This document shows positions 34,563 through 43,507 of a stretch of 64,000 bases of DNA, piece by piece. The first letter of the stretch is position 1, and every line of letters starts with the position of its first letter. Origin of the DNA: JACKNG01 sp050184115 (GTDB lineage Bacteria; Pseudomonadota; Gammaproteobacteria; Ga0077536). The notes below the pieces were generated by a model that did no database searches, was not told the DNA's origin, and was given only the letters and a program-made list of their open reading frames with translations. The stretch is taken from positions 186,001 to 250,000 of the forward strand of contig JBFXAQ010000006.1 of the NCBI GenBank assembly GCA_050184115.1. Direction: 5' to 3'. Both the position numbers and the translations under genes were made by a program.

Positions 34563-35030
34563 ATGTTCGCCCTCTTACTTGGATTCCTTCTCGGTGGCGC
34601 CCAGCCACTGGTTCCCGAAGGCCAGCCGGTGGCACCCTTCGATCTCGAACCCGGCCACCAGGCGGTGTCCTTGCGCGCGCCGCTCGTCGCCCGCACGCCC
34701 GGTGCCCGCCTCGTGCTGTTCGTGCCGGCCCTGGCCCGCGTTGGCAGCGACGACGCATTGCGCGCCCAGGCCGTTCTCGGCAGCCTCCCGCCTGGTTCGG
34801 TGACGGCCGTGCTGGGCGCCGCGGACGGCGCCCGTCTGGAACTGCGCCACACCGGCTATCGCTCGTGGCACGGTCGCGTCGGCCTGGTGCTGAGCGAGAC
34901 CGCGCCCGGCCGCGCCAATACCGCCTACACCACGCTCGAACTCGATTCGCGCCTGCGCCTGCAGAACGTGCGACCCGTGTGGTTGGACCAGGCGACGCGG
35001 CGGGTCGAGGACCTGGCGCTCGATTGGTGA
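34563..35030 (+). CDS. Small exported or membrane-anchored protein of unknown function
   Basis: Not recognised. The 155-residue product has a short hydrophobic N terminus (MFALLLGFLLGG) that could be a signal peptide, then a beta-rich domain with FDLEPGHQAVSLRAPLVAR, RLVLFVPALARVG and TTLELDSRLRLQNVRPVWLD. The ATG at 34563 is chosen because it places the hydrophobic stretch at the N terminus; the next in-frame start upstream (34470) would bury it. It follows the RDase-like gene by 115 bases on the same strand; a link is not established. Confidence 0.55.
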   Translation: MFALLLGFLLGGAQPLVPEGQPVAPFDLEPGHQAVSLRAPLVARTPGARLVLFVPALARVGSDDALRAQAVLGSLPPGSVTAVLGAADGARLELRHTGYRSWHGRVGLVLSETAPGRANTAYTTLELDSRLRLQNVRPVWLDQATRRVEDLALDW

Positions 35031-35201
35031 ACGCGGCATGGCGGTGGCACGGGAGCATCCGCGCCAGCCGGCCTCCGAGTCGCGGCCTCGCGCGATGGCC
35101 GCCGCGAACGCACTGCCCTGTCCGGCAGATGCTCGCCGGCGGTGCAAGCCATGCCACGCCCTCCTACATTCACGCTCTTTTCACCAGGGGAGATATCGTC
35201 C

Positions 35202-35744
35202 ATGTCCACGTTCCGCCGCGTCATCACGGGCCACGACACCGCCGGCCACTCCGTCATCGCCAGCGACGCTACCGTCCAGGGTACGCCGGTCCCCGGCATG
35301 CCCGGTGTCGAACTGACCACCCTGTGGGGTTCCGACCAACCCATGCGCTATCCGGATGACGGCAGCCGGCCGGACTTCCGCACCTGGTTCGCACCGATCG
35401 GTGGTTTCCGCTTCATCGAGTTCGTCATCGGCCCGGAAGGCCACGGCGGCGCGCCGGCCGACGACCCCGACCCGGCGGCGACGCGCGCCGCCATCGACGC
35501 CGCCTTTCCCGGGCTCATGGACACCATGGACCCGGACGTGCCCGGCATGCACCGCTCGGACACCATCGACCTGCTCTACGTCATCAGCGGACGCGTGGTG
35601 CTCGAACTCGACGACGGCTCGAAGACCGAGCTCGGCGCCGGTGACGTCGCCGTGCAGAGCGGCACCATGCACGCCTGGCACAACCCGTGGGCGGAACCGG
35701 CGCGCCTGCTCGGCGTCATCCTCGGCGCACACATGCGGCGCTGA
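35202..35744 (+). CDS. Cupin-domain protein
   Basis: A 180-residue single-domain cupin. Cupin motif 1 is reduced (GMHRSDTIDLLYVISGRVVL) and motif 2 is TELGAGDVAVQSGTMHAWHN, giving His residues for a metal site (MHRSD, MHAWHN). Similar proteins accompany aromatic-degradation genes and may be isomerases, dioxygenases or sensors. The ATG at 35202 follows AGGGGAGAT. It is convergent with the aromatic monooxygenase gene (20 bases between stops). Confidence 0.82.
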   Translation: MSTFRRVITGHDTAGHSVIASDATVQGTPVPGMPGVELTTLWGSDQPMRYPDDGSRPDFRTWFAPIGGFRFIEFVIGPEGHGGAPADDPDPAATRAAIDAAFPGLMDTMDPDVPGMHRSDTIDLLYVISGRVVLELDDGSKTELGAGDVAVQSGTMHAWHNPWAEPARLLGVILGAHMRR

Positions 35745-35764
35745 ACCGCCGCGACGCGCGCCGC

Positions 35765-37678
35765 TCAGGCGAACGGCAGCAGGAAGCGCGCAAAGAACGC
35801 GGCCAGCTCGTCGTGGGCATCGAGCGGCAGCACGTGGGCGACGTACTGGTCGGGGCGCACCACCACCAGGCAGCCCTGCGCGCGATCGATGCCGCGCTGG
35901 TCGAAGATGTCGGCGCCGGCCTCGAGCGCCGGACAGTAGGCCTTTTCGTAGTCGACCAGGCCGAAGCGCCCCTTGCGTGGCAGGAGCAAGGCGGGCAGTT
36001 CGCCCACTGACAGTTCGCGGTGTGGCACCTGGAACACCGCGAGTACTTCGATCACCGCGTCGATGTCCGCGCCCGGCGGGGTACCGCGGTGCAGGGGCGA
36101 GCGCGCCGGGTCGGCGAGAAAGGCCATGAGCTGGCCGAGGCGTGAACCGTCCTCGCCACGCTCGCCACGCGCGGCGAAGGCGAACAGGCGCCAGCGGCCG
36201 TCGGCGCGCACGACGTGGCCGAGATGCATCGGTTTGGCGTCCGCCAGGCGTACCACCGGCGCCGAGTGAAAGCGCATGCCGAGGGTGAAACCCGTCGCGA
36301 GGTGCTGGTACGTCGGCGGACCCACGAGCAGGGCCGTCGGGTAGCGGGTCGCGGTGCCGGCCGTGAAACGCCCCTGCTGCACGAAGTAGTCCTGGAACGC
36401 GGCCGGTACGGCCGCGTCGCCGTTCGCACCGGAATGCGTTGCGGCCGGGCGCGCACTGAACAGCGCGGCAAAACGGCGATCGAAGTCGATCAGCTCGCCG
36501 GCCACCGCGCGTCGCTCGGCGGAATAGGTTGCGAGCAGTTGCGGCGAGCTCCGGCCGGTGAGCACCGCGGCGAGCTTCCAGCCGAGGTTGAAGGCGTCCT
36601 GCATGGACACGTTCATGCCCTGGCCGGCCTTGGGGCTGTGGGTGTGGCAGGCGTCGCCGGCGATGAACAGTCGCGCGTGACCATCGAGCGTGGCGTCGCC
36701 GAGGTCGTCGAAACGCTCGCACAGGCGCTGGCCGATCTCGTAGACCGACCACCACGCGACCTGCTTCACGTCCAGGGTGTAGGGCGCGAGAATGCGCCGC
36801 GCGGCGGCGACGAGATGGTCGGTGGTGACGTTCAGCGCCGCCACGCGCTGGTCCGGCGCCAGCTGGTCGAGCTCGATGTAGAGCCGCACCATGTAGCCGC
36901 CTTCGCGCGGGATGACCAGCATGCTGCCTTCGCTGGTCGACTGGATGACGGCCTTGCGGCGGATGTCGGGGAAATCGGTGACGGCGAGCACGTCCATCAC
37001 GCCCCAGGCCTGGTTGGCGGAATCGCCGACGAGGGTGTGCCCCATGGCACGGCGCACGGCGCTGCGAGCACCGTCGCAGCCGACCACGTAGCGCGCCCGC
37101 ACGGTGTCGACGCCCTGCGGCAGGCGCGAATCGGCGGCATCGAAGCGCGCGAAGACGGGGTAGTCGCCCGCCGTGTCGTCACGCACGACGTCGAGCAGGC
37201 GCCGGGCATAGACCGGTTCGATTGGCACCGCGGCCTTGCGCATCACCTCGAGGAAGCAATCGTGCACCCGCGCCTGGTTCAGGATGACGTGCGGAAACTC
37301 CGACAGCCCGTCCTCGACGTCCTGGATGACGCGGGCGCGGGCGATGTGCGCGGGCTCCGCCGGGTCCGGGCGCCAGAACGCCGTCTCGTTGACCCAGCAG
37401 GCCTCGCGCGCGACCCGCTCGGCGAAACCGAAGGCCTCGAACATCTCCATGGTGCGACAGGCGATGCCGTCGGCCTGGCCGACCAGCAGCGGGCCGTGCT
37501 TCTGCTCGACCACCGCGGTCACGATGCTGGGGAAGGCGGCGAGCTGGGCGGCGAGCGTGAGGCCGGTGGGGCCGGCGCCGACGATGAGCACGTCGACCTC
37601 GCGCGGCAGGGGGCGGTGGGCGTCGCGGCGTTGCTGCTCCGGATCGCCCGGCACGAACCCGTTCAGGTGGAATTGCAT
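35765..37678 (-). CDS. FAD-dependent aromatic-ring monooxygenase (phenol 2-monooxygenase-like)
   Basis: A group A flavoprotein hydroxylase, 637 aa. FAD motifs are GAGPTG (34-39), the DG motif GCDGARSAVRRAMG, and FIAGDACHTHSPKAGQGMN. The length and C-terminal thioredoxin-like domain (about 465-637, with RWRLFAFAAR) match phenol hydroxylase/3-hydroxybenzoate 4-monooxygenase types, which add oxygen to phenolic rings using NADPH. The start is ATG at 37678 (MQFHLNGF). It lies 98 bases downstream of the epoxide-hydrolase-like gene on the same strand. The substrate is probably a hydroxylated aromatic, but unproven. Confidence 0.9.
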   Translation of the reverse strand: MQFHLNGFVPGDPEQQRRDAHRPLPREVDVLIVGAGPTGLTLAAQLAAFPSIVTAVVEQKHGPLLVGQADGIACRTMEMFEAFGFAERVAREACWVNETAFWRPDPAEPAHIARARVIQDVEDGLSEFPHVILNQARVHDCFLEVMRKAAVPIEPVYARRLLDVVRDDTAGDYPVFARFDAADSRLPQGVDTVRARYVVGCDGARSAVRRAMGHTLVGDSANQAWGVMDVLAVTDFPDIRRKAVIQSTSEGSMLVIPREGGYMVRLYIELDQLAPDQRVAALNVTTDHLVAAARRILAPYTLDVKQVAWWSVYEIGQRLCERFDDLGDATLDGHARLFIAGDACHTHSPKAGQGMNVSMQDAFNLGWKLAAVLTGRSSPQLLATYSAERRAVAGELIDFDRRFAALFSARPAATHSGANGDAAVPAAFQDYFVQQGRFTAGTATRYPTALLVGPPTYQHLATGFTLGMRFHSAPVVRLADAKPMHLGHVVRADGRWRLFAFAARGERGEDGSRLGQLMAFLADPARSPLHRGTPPGADIDAVIEVLAVFQVPHRELSVGELPALLLPRKGRFGLVDYEKAYCPALEAGADIFDQRGIDRAQGCLVVVRPDQYVAHVLPLDAHDELAAFFARFLLPFA

Positions 37679-37776
37679 GGTCGTCGTCCGTCGTCAGGAG
37701 CGGGCCGGCGCAGCATGGGCAGCACGCTTCCGGGCGCCGCGTTGATCGCTGGGCACTGCGACCGCCCTCGGCGCGC

Positions 37777-38601
37777 TCAGGGCGCGAAGAAATCGAGGAT
37801 CAGACGCGTGACGTGCGCCGGGCGGTCGAGCATCAACCAGTGCGTCGCACCCTCGACCCGCGCGTAGTGCCACTCGGCGTCCATCCAGGCCTGCGAGCCG
37901 ACCATCTGGGTCTCGGTGAGATAGGCATCGCCGCTGCTCCACACGCCGAGCGTGGGCACGCTCACCCGCGGCATCACCCAGCCTTCCTCGGTCCAGGTCT
38001 CGACGTCGACGTTGGCGCGGTACCAGTTGAGCGCCGCGGTCAGGGCGCCAGGGCGCGACAGGTCGGCGAGCCAGGTGTCCATCTCGGGATGGTGCTGCCA
38101 GAGATCGCGGAAGAACTGCCAGTCCTGGCGCACGAGGATCTCCTCGGCCAGCCCCTGGCGCATGAACAGCAGCATGTACCAGGCCAGGCGGCGCTGGGCG
38201 AGACCGGCGTGCCACAGCGAGGAGAGATGGCCGACGGACAGCGCGACGTGGCGCTCGATCCGCTCCGGGTGGTACGCCGCCAGCGCCCAGCCGACCGCCG
38301 CGCCCCAGTCGTGGCTGACCAGGCGCACGCGCTCGAGACCAAAGTGATCGAGCAGCGCGACGGCGTCGGCGAGGACCTCGGGCAGGGCATAGGCCGCGAC
38401 GTCCTGCGGCTTGTCCGACGCACCGAAGCCGCGTTGGTCGGGCGCGATGACGCGATGCCCGGCCGCCACCAGCGCCGGCACCTGGTGGCGCCACAGGCGG
38501 GCCGAGTCGGGGAAGCCGTGCAGCATGAGCACGGGAGTGCCATGACCTTCGTCGGTGACGGCGAATTCGTACTGGCCCAGGGTGAGGCGATGGACGGTCA
38601 T
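37777..38601 (-). CDS. Epoxide hydrolase-like alpha/beta hydrolase
   Basis: A 274-residue alpha/beta hydrolase with an aspartate nucleophile: HGFP oxyanion loop (28-31), Asp98 in VSHDWGAAVG, the acid in VWSSGDAYLT, and the base His in GATHWLML. This triad (Asp/Asp/His) is that of epoxide hydrolases and haloalkane/fluoroacetate dehalogenases. A cap domain of helices lies at about 130-205. The ATG at 38601 is standard. It is divergent from the frnE-like gene (109 bases) and probably co-transcribed with the monooxygenase, which suggests a xenobiotic or aromatic pathway. Epoxide hydrolase and dehalogenase functions cannot be separated here. Confidence 0.87.
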   Translation of the reverse strand: MTVHRLTLGQYEFAVTDEGHGTPVLMLHGFPDSARLWRHQVPALVAAGHRVIAPDQRGFGASDKPQDVAAYALPEVLADAVALLDHFGLERVRLVSHDWGAAVGWALAAYHPERIERHVALSVGHLSSLWHAGLAQRRLAWYMLLFMRQGLAEEILVRQDWQFFRDLWQHHPEMDTWLADLSRPGALTAALNWYRANVDVETWTEEGWVMPRVSVPTLGVWSSGDAYLTETQMVGSQAWMDAEWHYARVEGATHWLMLDRPAHVTRLILDFFAP

Positions 38602-38710
38602 GCGCGGCTCCTCGGTGGTCGACCCGACGCATTATCGCCGCTGGCCGCTTGCGTTGACGATGGCGAAAGCGCTTCCGCACAATGCCGCGAGCCCACCCCC
38701 GGAAGCCGCC

Positions 38711-39373
38711 ATGACCGATGCCGCCCCGACGCATACCGCCCGCCTCGACATCGTCTCCGACGTCGTCTGCCCGTGGTGCTACATCGGCAAGCGTCGCCTC
38801 GAACGCGCCCTGGCCACGCTCGACGGCGAACTCGCCGTGGAAGTGCACTGGCAGCCTTACGAACTGAATCCCACCTTGCCAGCCGGCGGCATGGATCGCC
38901 GCGCCTACTGCGAAGCCAAGTTCGGCTCGGTCGAGTACGCCGCCCAGCTCTACGAGAACGTCGCCGCCAACGCCCGCGCCGACGGCCTGCCGATGGTGGT
39001 CGAACGCATCGCCCGCACCCCCAACACGCGCCGCGCCCACCGCCTGATCGAACTCGCCGGCGCGGCCGGCTGCCAGGACGCGGTGGTCGATGCCCTCTTC
39101 CAGGCCTACTTCGTCGACGGTCGCGACGTCGGCAACAGCGACACCCTGCTCGCCATCGCGGCGACGGCCGGGCTCGATGTCGCAACCGTGCAGGCGGCCC
39201 TCGACGACCCCGCGGCCCTCGCCCGCATCGAGCAGGACGAGCGCGCCGCGCAGGCCATGGGCATCAACGGCGTGCCGGCCTTCCTCTTCAACGGACGCCT
39301 GCTCTTCACCGGCGCGCAGACACCCGAGACCATCGCGCTCGCGCTCAAGCGCGCCGCGGCGAAAGGCCTGTGA
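38711..39373 (+). CDS. DsbA-family FrnE-like/2-hydroxychromene-2-carboxylate isomerase-like protein
   Basis: A thioredoxin-fold protein with a helical insertion, 220 aa. The active-site motif CPWCYIGKRR is at residues 20-29 and the cis-Pro loop is GINGVPAFLF. FrnE-type proteins are cytosolic disulfide oxidoreductases; the same fold supplies HCCA isomerases of naphthalene degradation, but those lack the CxxC, so FrnE is the better label. The ATG at 38711 is the first start after a run of non-coding-like codons. Its stop overlaps the MEKHLA gene GTG (GTGA). Confidence 0.88.
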   Translation: MTDAAPTHTARLDIVSDVVCPWCYIGKRRLERALATLDGELAVEVHWQPYELNPTLPAGGMDRRAYCEAKFGSVEYAAQLYENVAANARADGLPMVVERIARTPNTRRAHRLIELAGAAGCQDAVVDALFQAYFVDGRDVGNSDTLLAIAATAGLDVATVQAALDDPAALARIEQDERAAQAMGINGVPAFLFNGRLLFTGAQTPETIALALKRAAAKGL

Positions 39374-39849
39374 AGGACCGCCCGCCGCGACCGGCGGCAG
39401 ACAACGACTGGGCCGCGGCACACGTCGATCGCCTCTTGGACAGCCACGCCCGCCTCACCGGGCGGCCGTTGTGGGTCGGGCCGCAGACTGGTGTGGAGCG
39501 TGCGCGCGCCGTGTTCGAGGCCCCTTTCGCCCTGCTCTCGCACGGTCTGGAAGACGATCCGCTGTTCAACTACGGCAACCGCACCGCGCTCGAACTGTTC
39601 GAACTCGCTTGGGACGACTTCGTGCGGACGCCTTCGCGCGCCTCGGCCGAAACGGCCAAGCAGGCCGCGCGCGAGGCATTCATGCGGGGCGTGCGTGAAC
39701 ACGGCTACGTCGACGGTTACGCGGGCGTACGCATCTCCGCCAGCGGCCGGCGCTTCGTCATCGAAGACACCACGGTGTGGAACGTGGTCACGGCCGACGG
39801 CGTTTTCCATGGCCAGGCCGCGAGCTTCGCGCACTGGCGCGACTGCTGA
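39370..39849 (+). CDS. MEKHLA-domain protein
   Basis: A 159-residue PAS-like protein of the MEKHLA family, recognised by SHGLEDDPLFNYGNRTALEL, FELAWDDFVRTPSRASAE and the end block VWNVVTADGVFHGQAASFAH. The domain was first described at the C terminus of plant HD-ZIP proteins and occurs as a stand-alone bacterial protein; its ligand is not known. The GTG start at 39370 overlaps the frnE-like stop, so the two are coupled. The glycosyltransferase-like gene follows after 3 bases. Confidence 0.8.
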   Translation: MKDRPPRPAADNDWAAAHVDRLLDSHARLTGRPLWVGPQTGVERARAVFEAPFALLSHGLEDDPLFNYGNRTALELFELAWDDFVRTPSRASAETAKQAAREAFMRGVREHGYVDGYAGVRISASGRRFVIEDTTVWNVVTADGVFHGQAASFAHWRDC

Positions 39850-39852
39850 ACG

Positions 39853-41196
39853 ATGAAGACGGCCGCGCTCGAGCGGCGCGCGCGCTGGCTGCTGGGGCTG
39901 GCGGTCCTCGTGCTCGCCCTCTCGCTGCGCGTGCACGTCGTCACCCACACGGTGATCGACCGGCCGGTACGCGCGGACGCCGCCGACTACCTCGCCTACG
40001 CGCTCAACCTGCAACGCTACGGGGTTTATTCACGCGATCATGCCGCGGTCGCCGCCGCGGCCGACGCCGCGCCACCACGGCCGGATGCCGTACGTACCCC
40101 GGGCTACCCGTTGTTCCTCGCCGCGCTGCTCCGCGGTGACGGCGATGCCGCACGCGCCTTCGGTCGCGTCCAGTTCGTCCAGGCCGTGCTCGACAGCCTC
40201 GCCGCGGCACTGTTCGCCCTGCTCGCGGCCTACCTGCTCGGCCTGCCCGCCGGGCTGGCCGTCGGCGCGCTGTGCGCGCTGTCGCCGCACCTGGTCAACA
40301 TGAACGTCTACCTGCTGAGCGAGACGCTGTTCACCGCCCTGCTCGCCGTCGCGGTGGCGATGCTGTGTGGTGCCGGCCCCGCCACGCCGCGCCGCTGGCT
40401 GCTGGCGGGATTCGCGCTCGGCGCCGCCACCCTGACCCGCCCGTGGCCGCTGCTGCTGGCACCGTTGTTCGCCACCGTGACGGTGCTCGGTCAGCGCGGC
40501 GCACCGGCGGCGTGGCGGGCGGCCGGCCTGCTGTTGCTCGGCTGCGCGCTGGTCTACCTGCCCTGGCCACTGCGCAACCTCGTCACGCTCGGCACGAGCG
40601 GCGACCCGACACTCGTCATCAACGGCCTGCAGCATGGCATGTACCCGGGCTTCGTCTTCGACGGTCACCCCGAGAGCTACGGCTTCCCCTATCGTTTCGA
40701 TCCGGCGACGCCGGCCATCTCGCAGTCGGTCGGCCATGCGCTCGCCGCCATCGCCGAGCGCTTCACGACCCGGCCGGCCGAACATCTCGCCTGGTACCTG
40801 TGGGGCAAGCCGCTGGCGCTGCTGTCGTGGTCGACGGTGCAGGGCGTCGAGCGCATCTTCATCTATCCCGCGCTCGCCAGCCCTTACCTCGAGGCCGGCC
40901 TGGCACGGTCCAGCGCCACGCTCATGCAGCTGCTGCACGCACCCCTGATGGTCCTTGCCGTGACGGGCACCGCGCTCGCGGCGCTCCCTGCACGCCTCCA
41001 GTGCCTGCCGGCGAAACAGCTGCACGGCGTGCGCTGTCTCGCGCTGTTGATGGTCTACTTCGTCGCCGTGCACGTCGTCACGGCGCCGTTCCCACGCTAT
41101 GCCATCCCGATGCGACCGGTGTGCTACGTGCTCGCGGCCTATGCCGCCGTCAGCCTGCTCGCCCGGGTTCGGGCCCGCTTGCGCCGGACAAGGTGA
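39853..41196 (+). CDS. GT39/GT83-like polytopic glycosyltransferase
   Basis: A 447-residue membrane protein with about 10 segments. After segment 1, the loop RPVRADAADYLAYALNLQRYG carries the acidic pair typical of the catalytic loop of polyprenyl-phosphate sugar transferases (ArnT/PMT-like), and VRTPGYPLFLAALL follows. Later segments (LAVGALCALSPHLVNMN, LLAGFALGAATLTRPWPLL) match the GT-C arrangement. The protein lacks a long C-terminal domain. It may add a sugar to lipid or protein on the periplasmic side; the acceptor is unknown. It lies 3 bases after the MEKHLA gene and 41 bases before surE. Confidence 0.75.
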   Translation: MKTAALERRARWLLGLAVLVLALSLRVHVVTHTVIDRPVRADAADYLAYALNLQRYGVYSRDHAAVAAAADAAPPRPDAVRTPGYPLFLAALLRGDGDAARAFGRVQFVQAVLDSLAAALFALLAAYLLGLPAGLAVGALCALSPHLVNMNVYLLSETLFTALLAVAVAMLCGAGPATPRRWLLAGFALGAATLTRPWPLLLAPLFATVTVLGQRGAPAAWRAAGLLLLGCALVYLPWPLRNLVTLGTSGDPTLVINGLQHGMYPGFVFDGHPESYGFPYRFDPATPAISQSVGHALAAIAERFTTRPAEHLAWYLWGKPLALLSWSTVQGVERIFIYPALASPYLEAGLARSSATLMQLLHAPLMVLAVTGTALAALPARLQCLPAKQLHGVRCLALLMVYFVAVHVVTAPFPRYAIPMRPVCYVLAAYAAVSLLARVRARLRRTR

Positions 41197-41237
41197 GTTG
41201 GGATAGTGCGACGCCCCGTTGCACGAGATCCGCCACC

Positions 41238-42011
41238 GTGACTGCCGCCCGTCCCCGCATCCTGCTGACCAACGACGACAGCCACGACTCGCCGCTGTTC
41301 CACCTCGCCATCGACGCCCTGCGCCAGCTCGGCGACCTGCACGTCGCGGTCCCTGCCACCGAGCAGAGCTGGAAGGGCAAGTCGATGACACGCTATGGGC
41401 CGCTGTACGCCGAGCGCATCGCCATCCACGATTTTCCGGCCTGGTCGATCACCGGCACGCCGGCGGACTGCGTCAACCTCGCGCTCTACAACCTGCTCGA
41501 CGCGCCGCCGGACATCGTCGTGTCCGGTATCAACATCGGCAAGAACGTCGGCCTCGGCTTCGTCTTCGCGTCCGGCACCATCGGTGCCTGCCTGGAAGCC
41601 AACATCGCCGGCATCCCGGGGCTCGCGCTGTCGCAGGAACTGACCCGCGACGACTTCCTGCACTGGAACGAACATCGGGCCTTCCGCCCGGAAACCACCG
41701 CCACCCTGACCCGCGCCGTCGGCGAACTGGTGCCGCGGGTATGGCATCACTTCATCGACGGCCACCTCGACCAGCAGACCACCTGGAACGTCAACTTTCC
41801 CTACACGCCGGTTGCCCTGCCCGACATCCGCCGCACCCGTATCGGCCACAGCTACTACCGCGATTGCTTCCGTCAGAAGGGAGACCAGTACCACTTTGGT
41901 CTCGCCACGGCCGAGATCGACGCCAGTCCCGACACCGACGACGCCACGCTCAAGGCCGGCCACGTCAGCGCGACCCTGCTCGATCTCAAGACCTTCGGCC
42001 AGGCGGTGTGA
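41238..42011 (+). CDS. surE: SurE family 5'/3'-nucleotidase
   Basis: A metal-dependent phosphatase of nucleoside monophosphates, 257 aa. Motifs are ILLTNDDS (metal Asp13/Asp14), VPATEQSWKGKS (Ser44), TGTPADCVNLAL and VVSGINIGKN (Asn99). The usual NDDG is NDDS here. It begins with GTG at 41238. Canonical surE sits in the pcm-rpoS neighbourhood; here it is isolated from those genes, so it may be a paralogue with a different substrate. The amidase gene follows after 77 bases that hold a palindrome. Confidence 0.92.
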   Translation: MTAARPRILLTNDDSHDSPLFHLAIDALRQLGDLHVAVPATEQSWKGKSMTRYGPLYAERIAIHDFPAWSITGTPADCVNLALYNLLDAPPDIVVSGINIGKNVGLGFVFASGTIGACLEANIAGIPGLALSQELTRDDFLHWNEHRAFRPETTATLTRAVGELVPRVWHHFIDGHLDQQTTWNVNFPYTPVALPDIRRTRIGHSYYRDCFRQKGDQYHFGLATAEIDASPDTDDATLKAGHVSATLLDLKTFGQAV

Positions 42012-42055
42012 GTCCGGCCAGCCGCGGCACGGCTCTCGAATCAAGCAGATACATT

Positions 42056-42072
42056 GCGGTGTCAGACACCGC
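42056..42072. repeat. 17-base palindrome in the amidase leader
   Basis: GCGGTGTC-A-GACACCGC is a perfect inverted repeat with one central base, ending 16 bases before the amidase ATG (42089) and just before its ribosome site (CAAGGAGAT). It is the GGTGTC variant also seen at 23730-23742. It could be a solitary repeat-family member, an operator, or a leader hairpin. Confidence 0.8.
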
Positions 42073-42088
42073 GGCCAAGGAGATCACC

Positions 42089-43471
42089 ATGAGCCAGGAC
42101 CTTTGGCGCAAGCCTGCGCACGAACTCGCGGCGCTGATCCGCGCACGCGACGTCTCGAGCCGCGAGGTCGTCGACAGCCACCTCGCCCGTATCGAAGCCG
42201 TCAACGGCACCGTCAACGCCGTCACCGTCACGCTGGTCGAGAGTGCGCGAGCCGCGGCCGACGCCGCCGATCGCGGCGAACCGCGCGGCCCGCTCCACGG
42301 CGTGCCGTTCACCGTCAAGGAGAACATCGACTGCACGGGGTCGGCGACGACCCAGGGCCTGGAGGCGATGGCCAACGCGTTGCCGCCGATGGATGCACCG
42401 GTGGTCGAACGTCTCAAGGCGGCCGGCGCCATTCCGCTCGCGCGTACCAACCTGCCGGAGATGGGCCTGCGCATCGCCACCGACAACGTCCTGCGTGGGC
42501 GCACCAACAACCCCTGGGATCTCACCCGCACCTGTGGCGGTTCGAGCGGCGGCGAAGGTGCCGCCCTGGCCTGCGGCATGACACCGCTCGGTCTCGGCAA
42601 CGACATCGGCGGCTCGCTGCGCAATCCGGCCTATTGCTGCGGAATCGCCGCGCTCAAACCGACGACCGGGCGCATCCCCCTGGCCTGGTCGCTGGCGCCC
42701 AACATGGGTATCGCCTTCCGCCTGATGGCGGTCGAGGGACCCATGGCACGCTCGGTGACCGACCTCGGCCTCGCGCTGTCGCTGCTGGCTGGCTGGCATC
42801 CGCGCGACCCGTTCTCGGTTCCGGCGCCGCTGCACGGCCCCTGGGCGCCACGCCGCGCCGCGCTGGTCACGGCGATTCCCGGCACGTCCATGCCGGACGC
42901 AACCGTAGCGGCGATCCGCCGTGCCGGCGCGGTACTGGCCGCGGGCGGCTGGACGGTCGAAGAAATCGAACCGCCCGAACTGGCCCGCGTCAACGAGGTG
43001 TGGGGGCACATCCTCGCCCGCGACGTCGAAGACATGTTGCCAGTGCTCGGGCGGGTCATGTCGGCCGGCGCGGTCGCGTCGGTCGAAGGCCTCAGCCGTC
43101 ATTTCGACACCGCCGCCCTGCCCGGCACCAGCCGCTTCGTCGAACGCGACCGGCTGGGCCAGGCCTGGTCCGCCTTTCTCGCCGACTGGCCCGTCGTCAT
43201 CGGACCGACCTGGACCGATGTTCCTTTCGTGCACGACGCTGATCTCGACCCGGCGAGCGGCCTCGACACGACCCTGTCGCGCCTGCGCTTCATCACCCCG
43301 GGCAACCTCCTCGGCCTGCCCGCTGTGGCCCTGCCCATGGGCGTGGCCGACGGACTACCGACCGGCGTGCAGATCTATGCCGAACGCTGGCGCGAGGACC
43401 TCTGCCTGGAAGCCGCAGCCCTCGTCGAGGCCGCGGTCGGACCGATAGCGCCGATCGACCCGATAACCTGA
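42089..43471 (+). CDS. Amidase signature-family amidohydrolase
   Basis: A 460-residue amidase with the Ser-Ser-Lys triad: Lys77 in VPFTVKENID, Ser152 in CGGSSGGEGAAL and Ser176 in GNDIGGSLRNPA. The 24-residue spacing between the two Ser matches other members such as FAAH. The product is cytosolic, with no signal. Substrates range from acyl amides to indole acetamide; none is implied here. The ATG at 42089 follows AAGGAGATCACC. A palindrome precedes the gene and a cluster of related palindromes follows its stop. Confidence 0.93.
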   Translation: MSQDLWRKPAHELAALIRARDVSSREVVDSHLARIEAVNGTVNAVTVTLVESARAAADAADRGEPRGPLHGVPFTVKENIDCTGSATTQGLEAMANALPPMDAPVVERLKAAGAIPLARTNLPEMGLRIATDNVLRGRTNNPWDLTRTCGGSSGGEGAALACGMTPLGLGNDIGGSLRNPAYCCGIAALKPTTGRIPLAWSLAPNMGIAFRLMAVEGPMARSVTDLGLALSLLAGWHPRDPFSVPAPLHGPWAPRRAALVTAIPGTSMPDATVAAIRRAGAVLAAGGWTVEEIEPPELARVNEVWGHILARDVEDMLPVLGRVMSAGAVASVEGLSRHFDTAALPGTSRFVERDRLGQAWSAFLADWPVVIGPTWTDVPFVHDADLDPASGLDTTLSRLRFITPGNLLGLPAVALPMGVADGLPTGVQIYAERWREDLCLEAAALVEAAVGPIAPIDPIT

Positions 43472-43507
43472 TCTCGCGCGCCAGGCTTGCCGCACCCCGG
43501 CGCACCG

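Noticed and set aside
38711..39373. 2-hydroxychromene-2-carboxylate isomerase (naphthalene pathway)
   Set aside because: The CxxC motif CPWC is present, which HCCA isomerases lack, so a FrnE-like disulfide oxidoreductase is the better fit.
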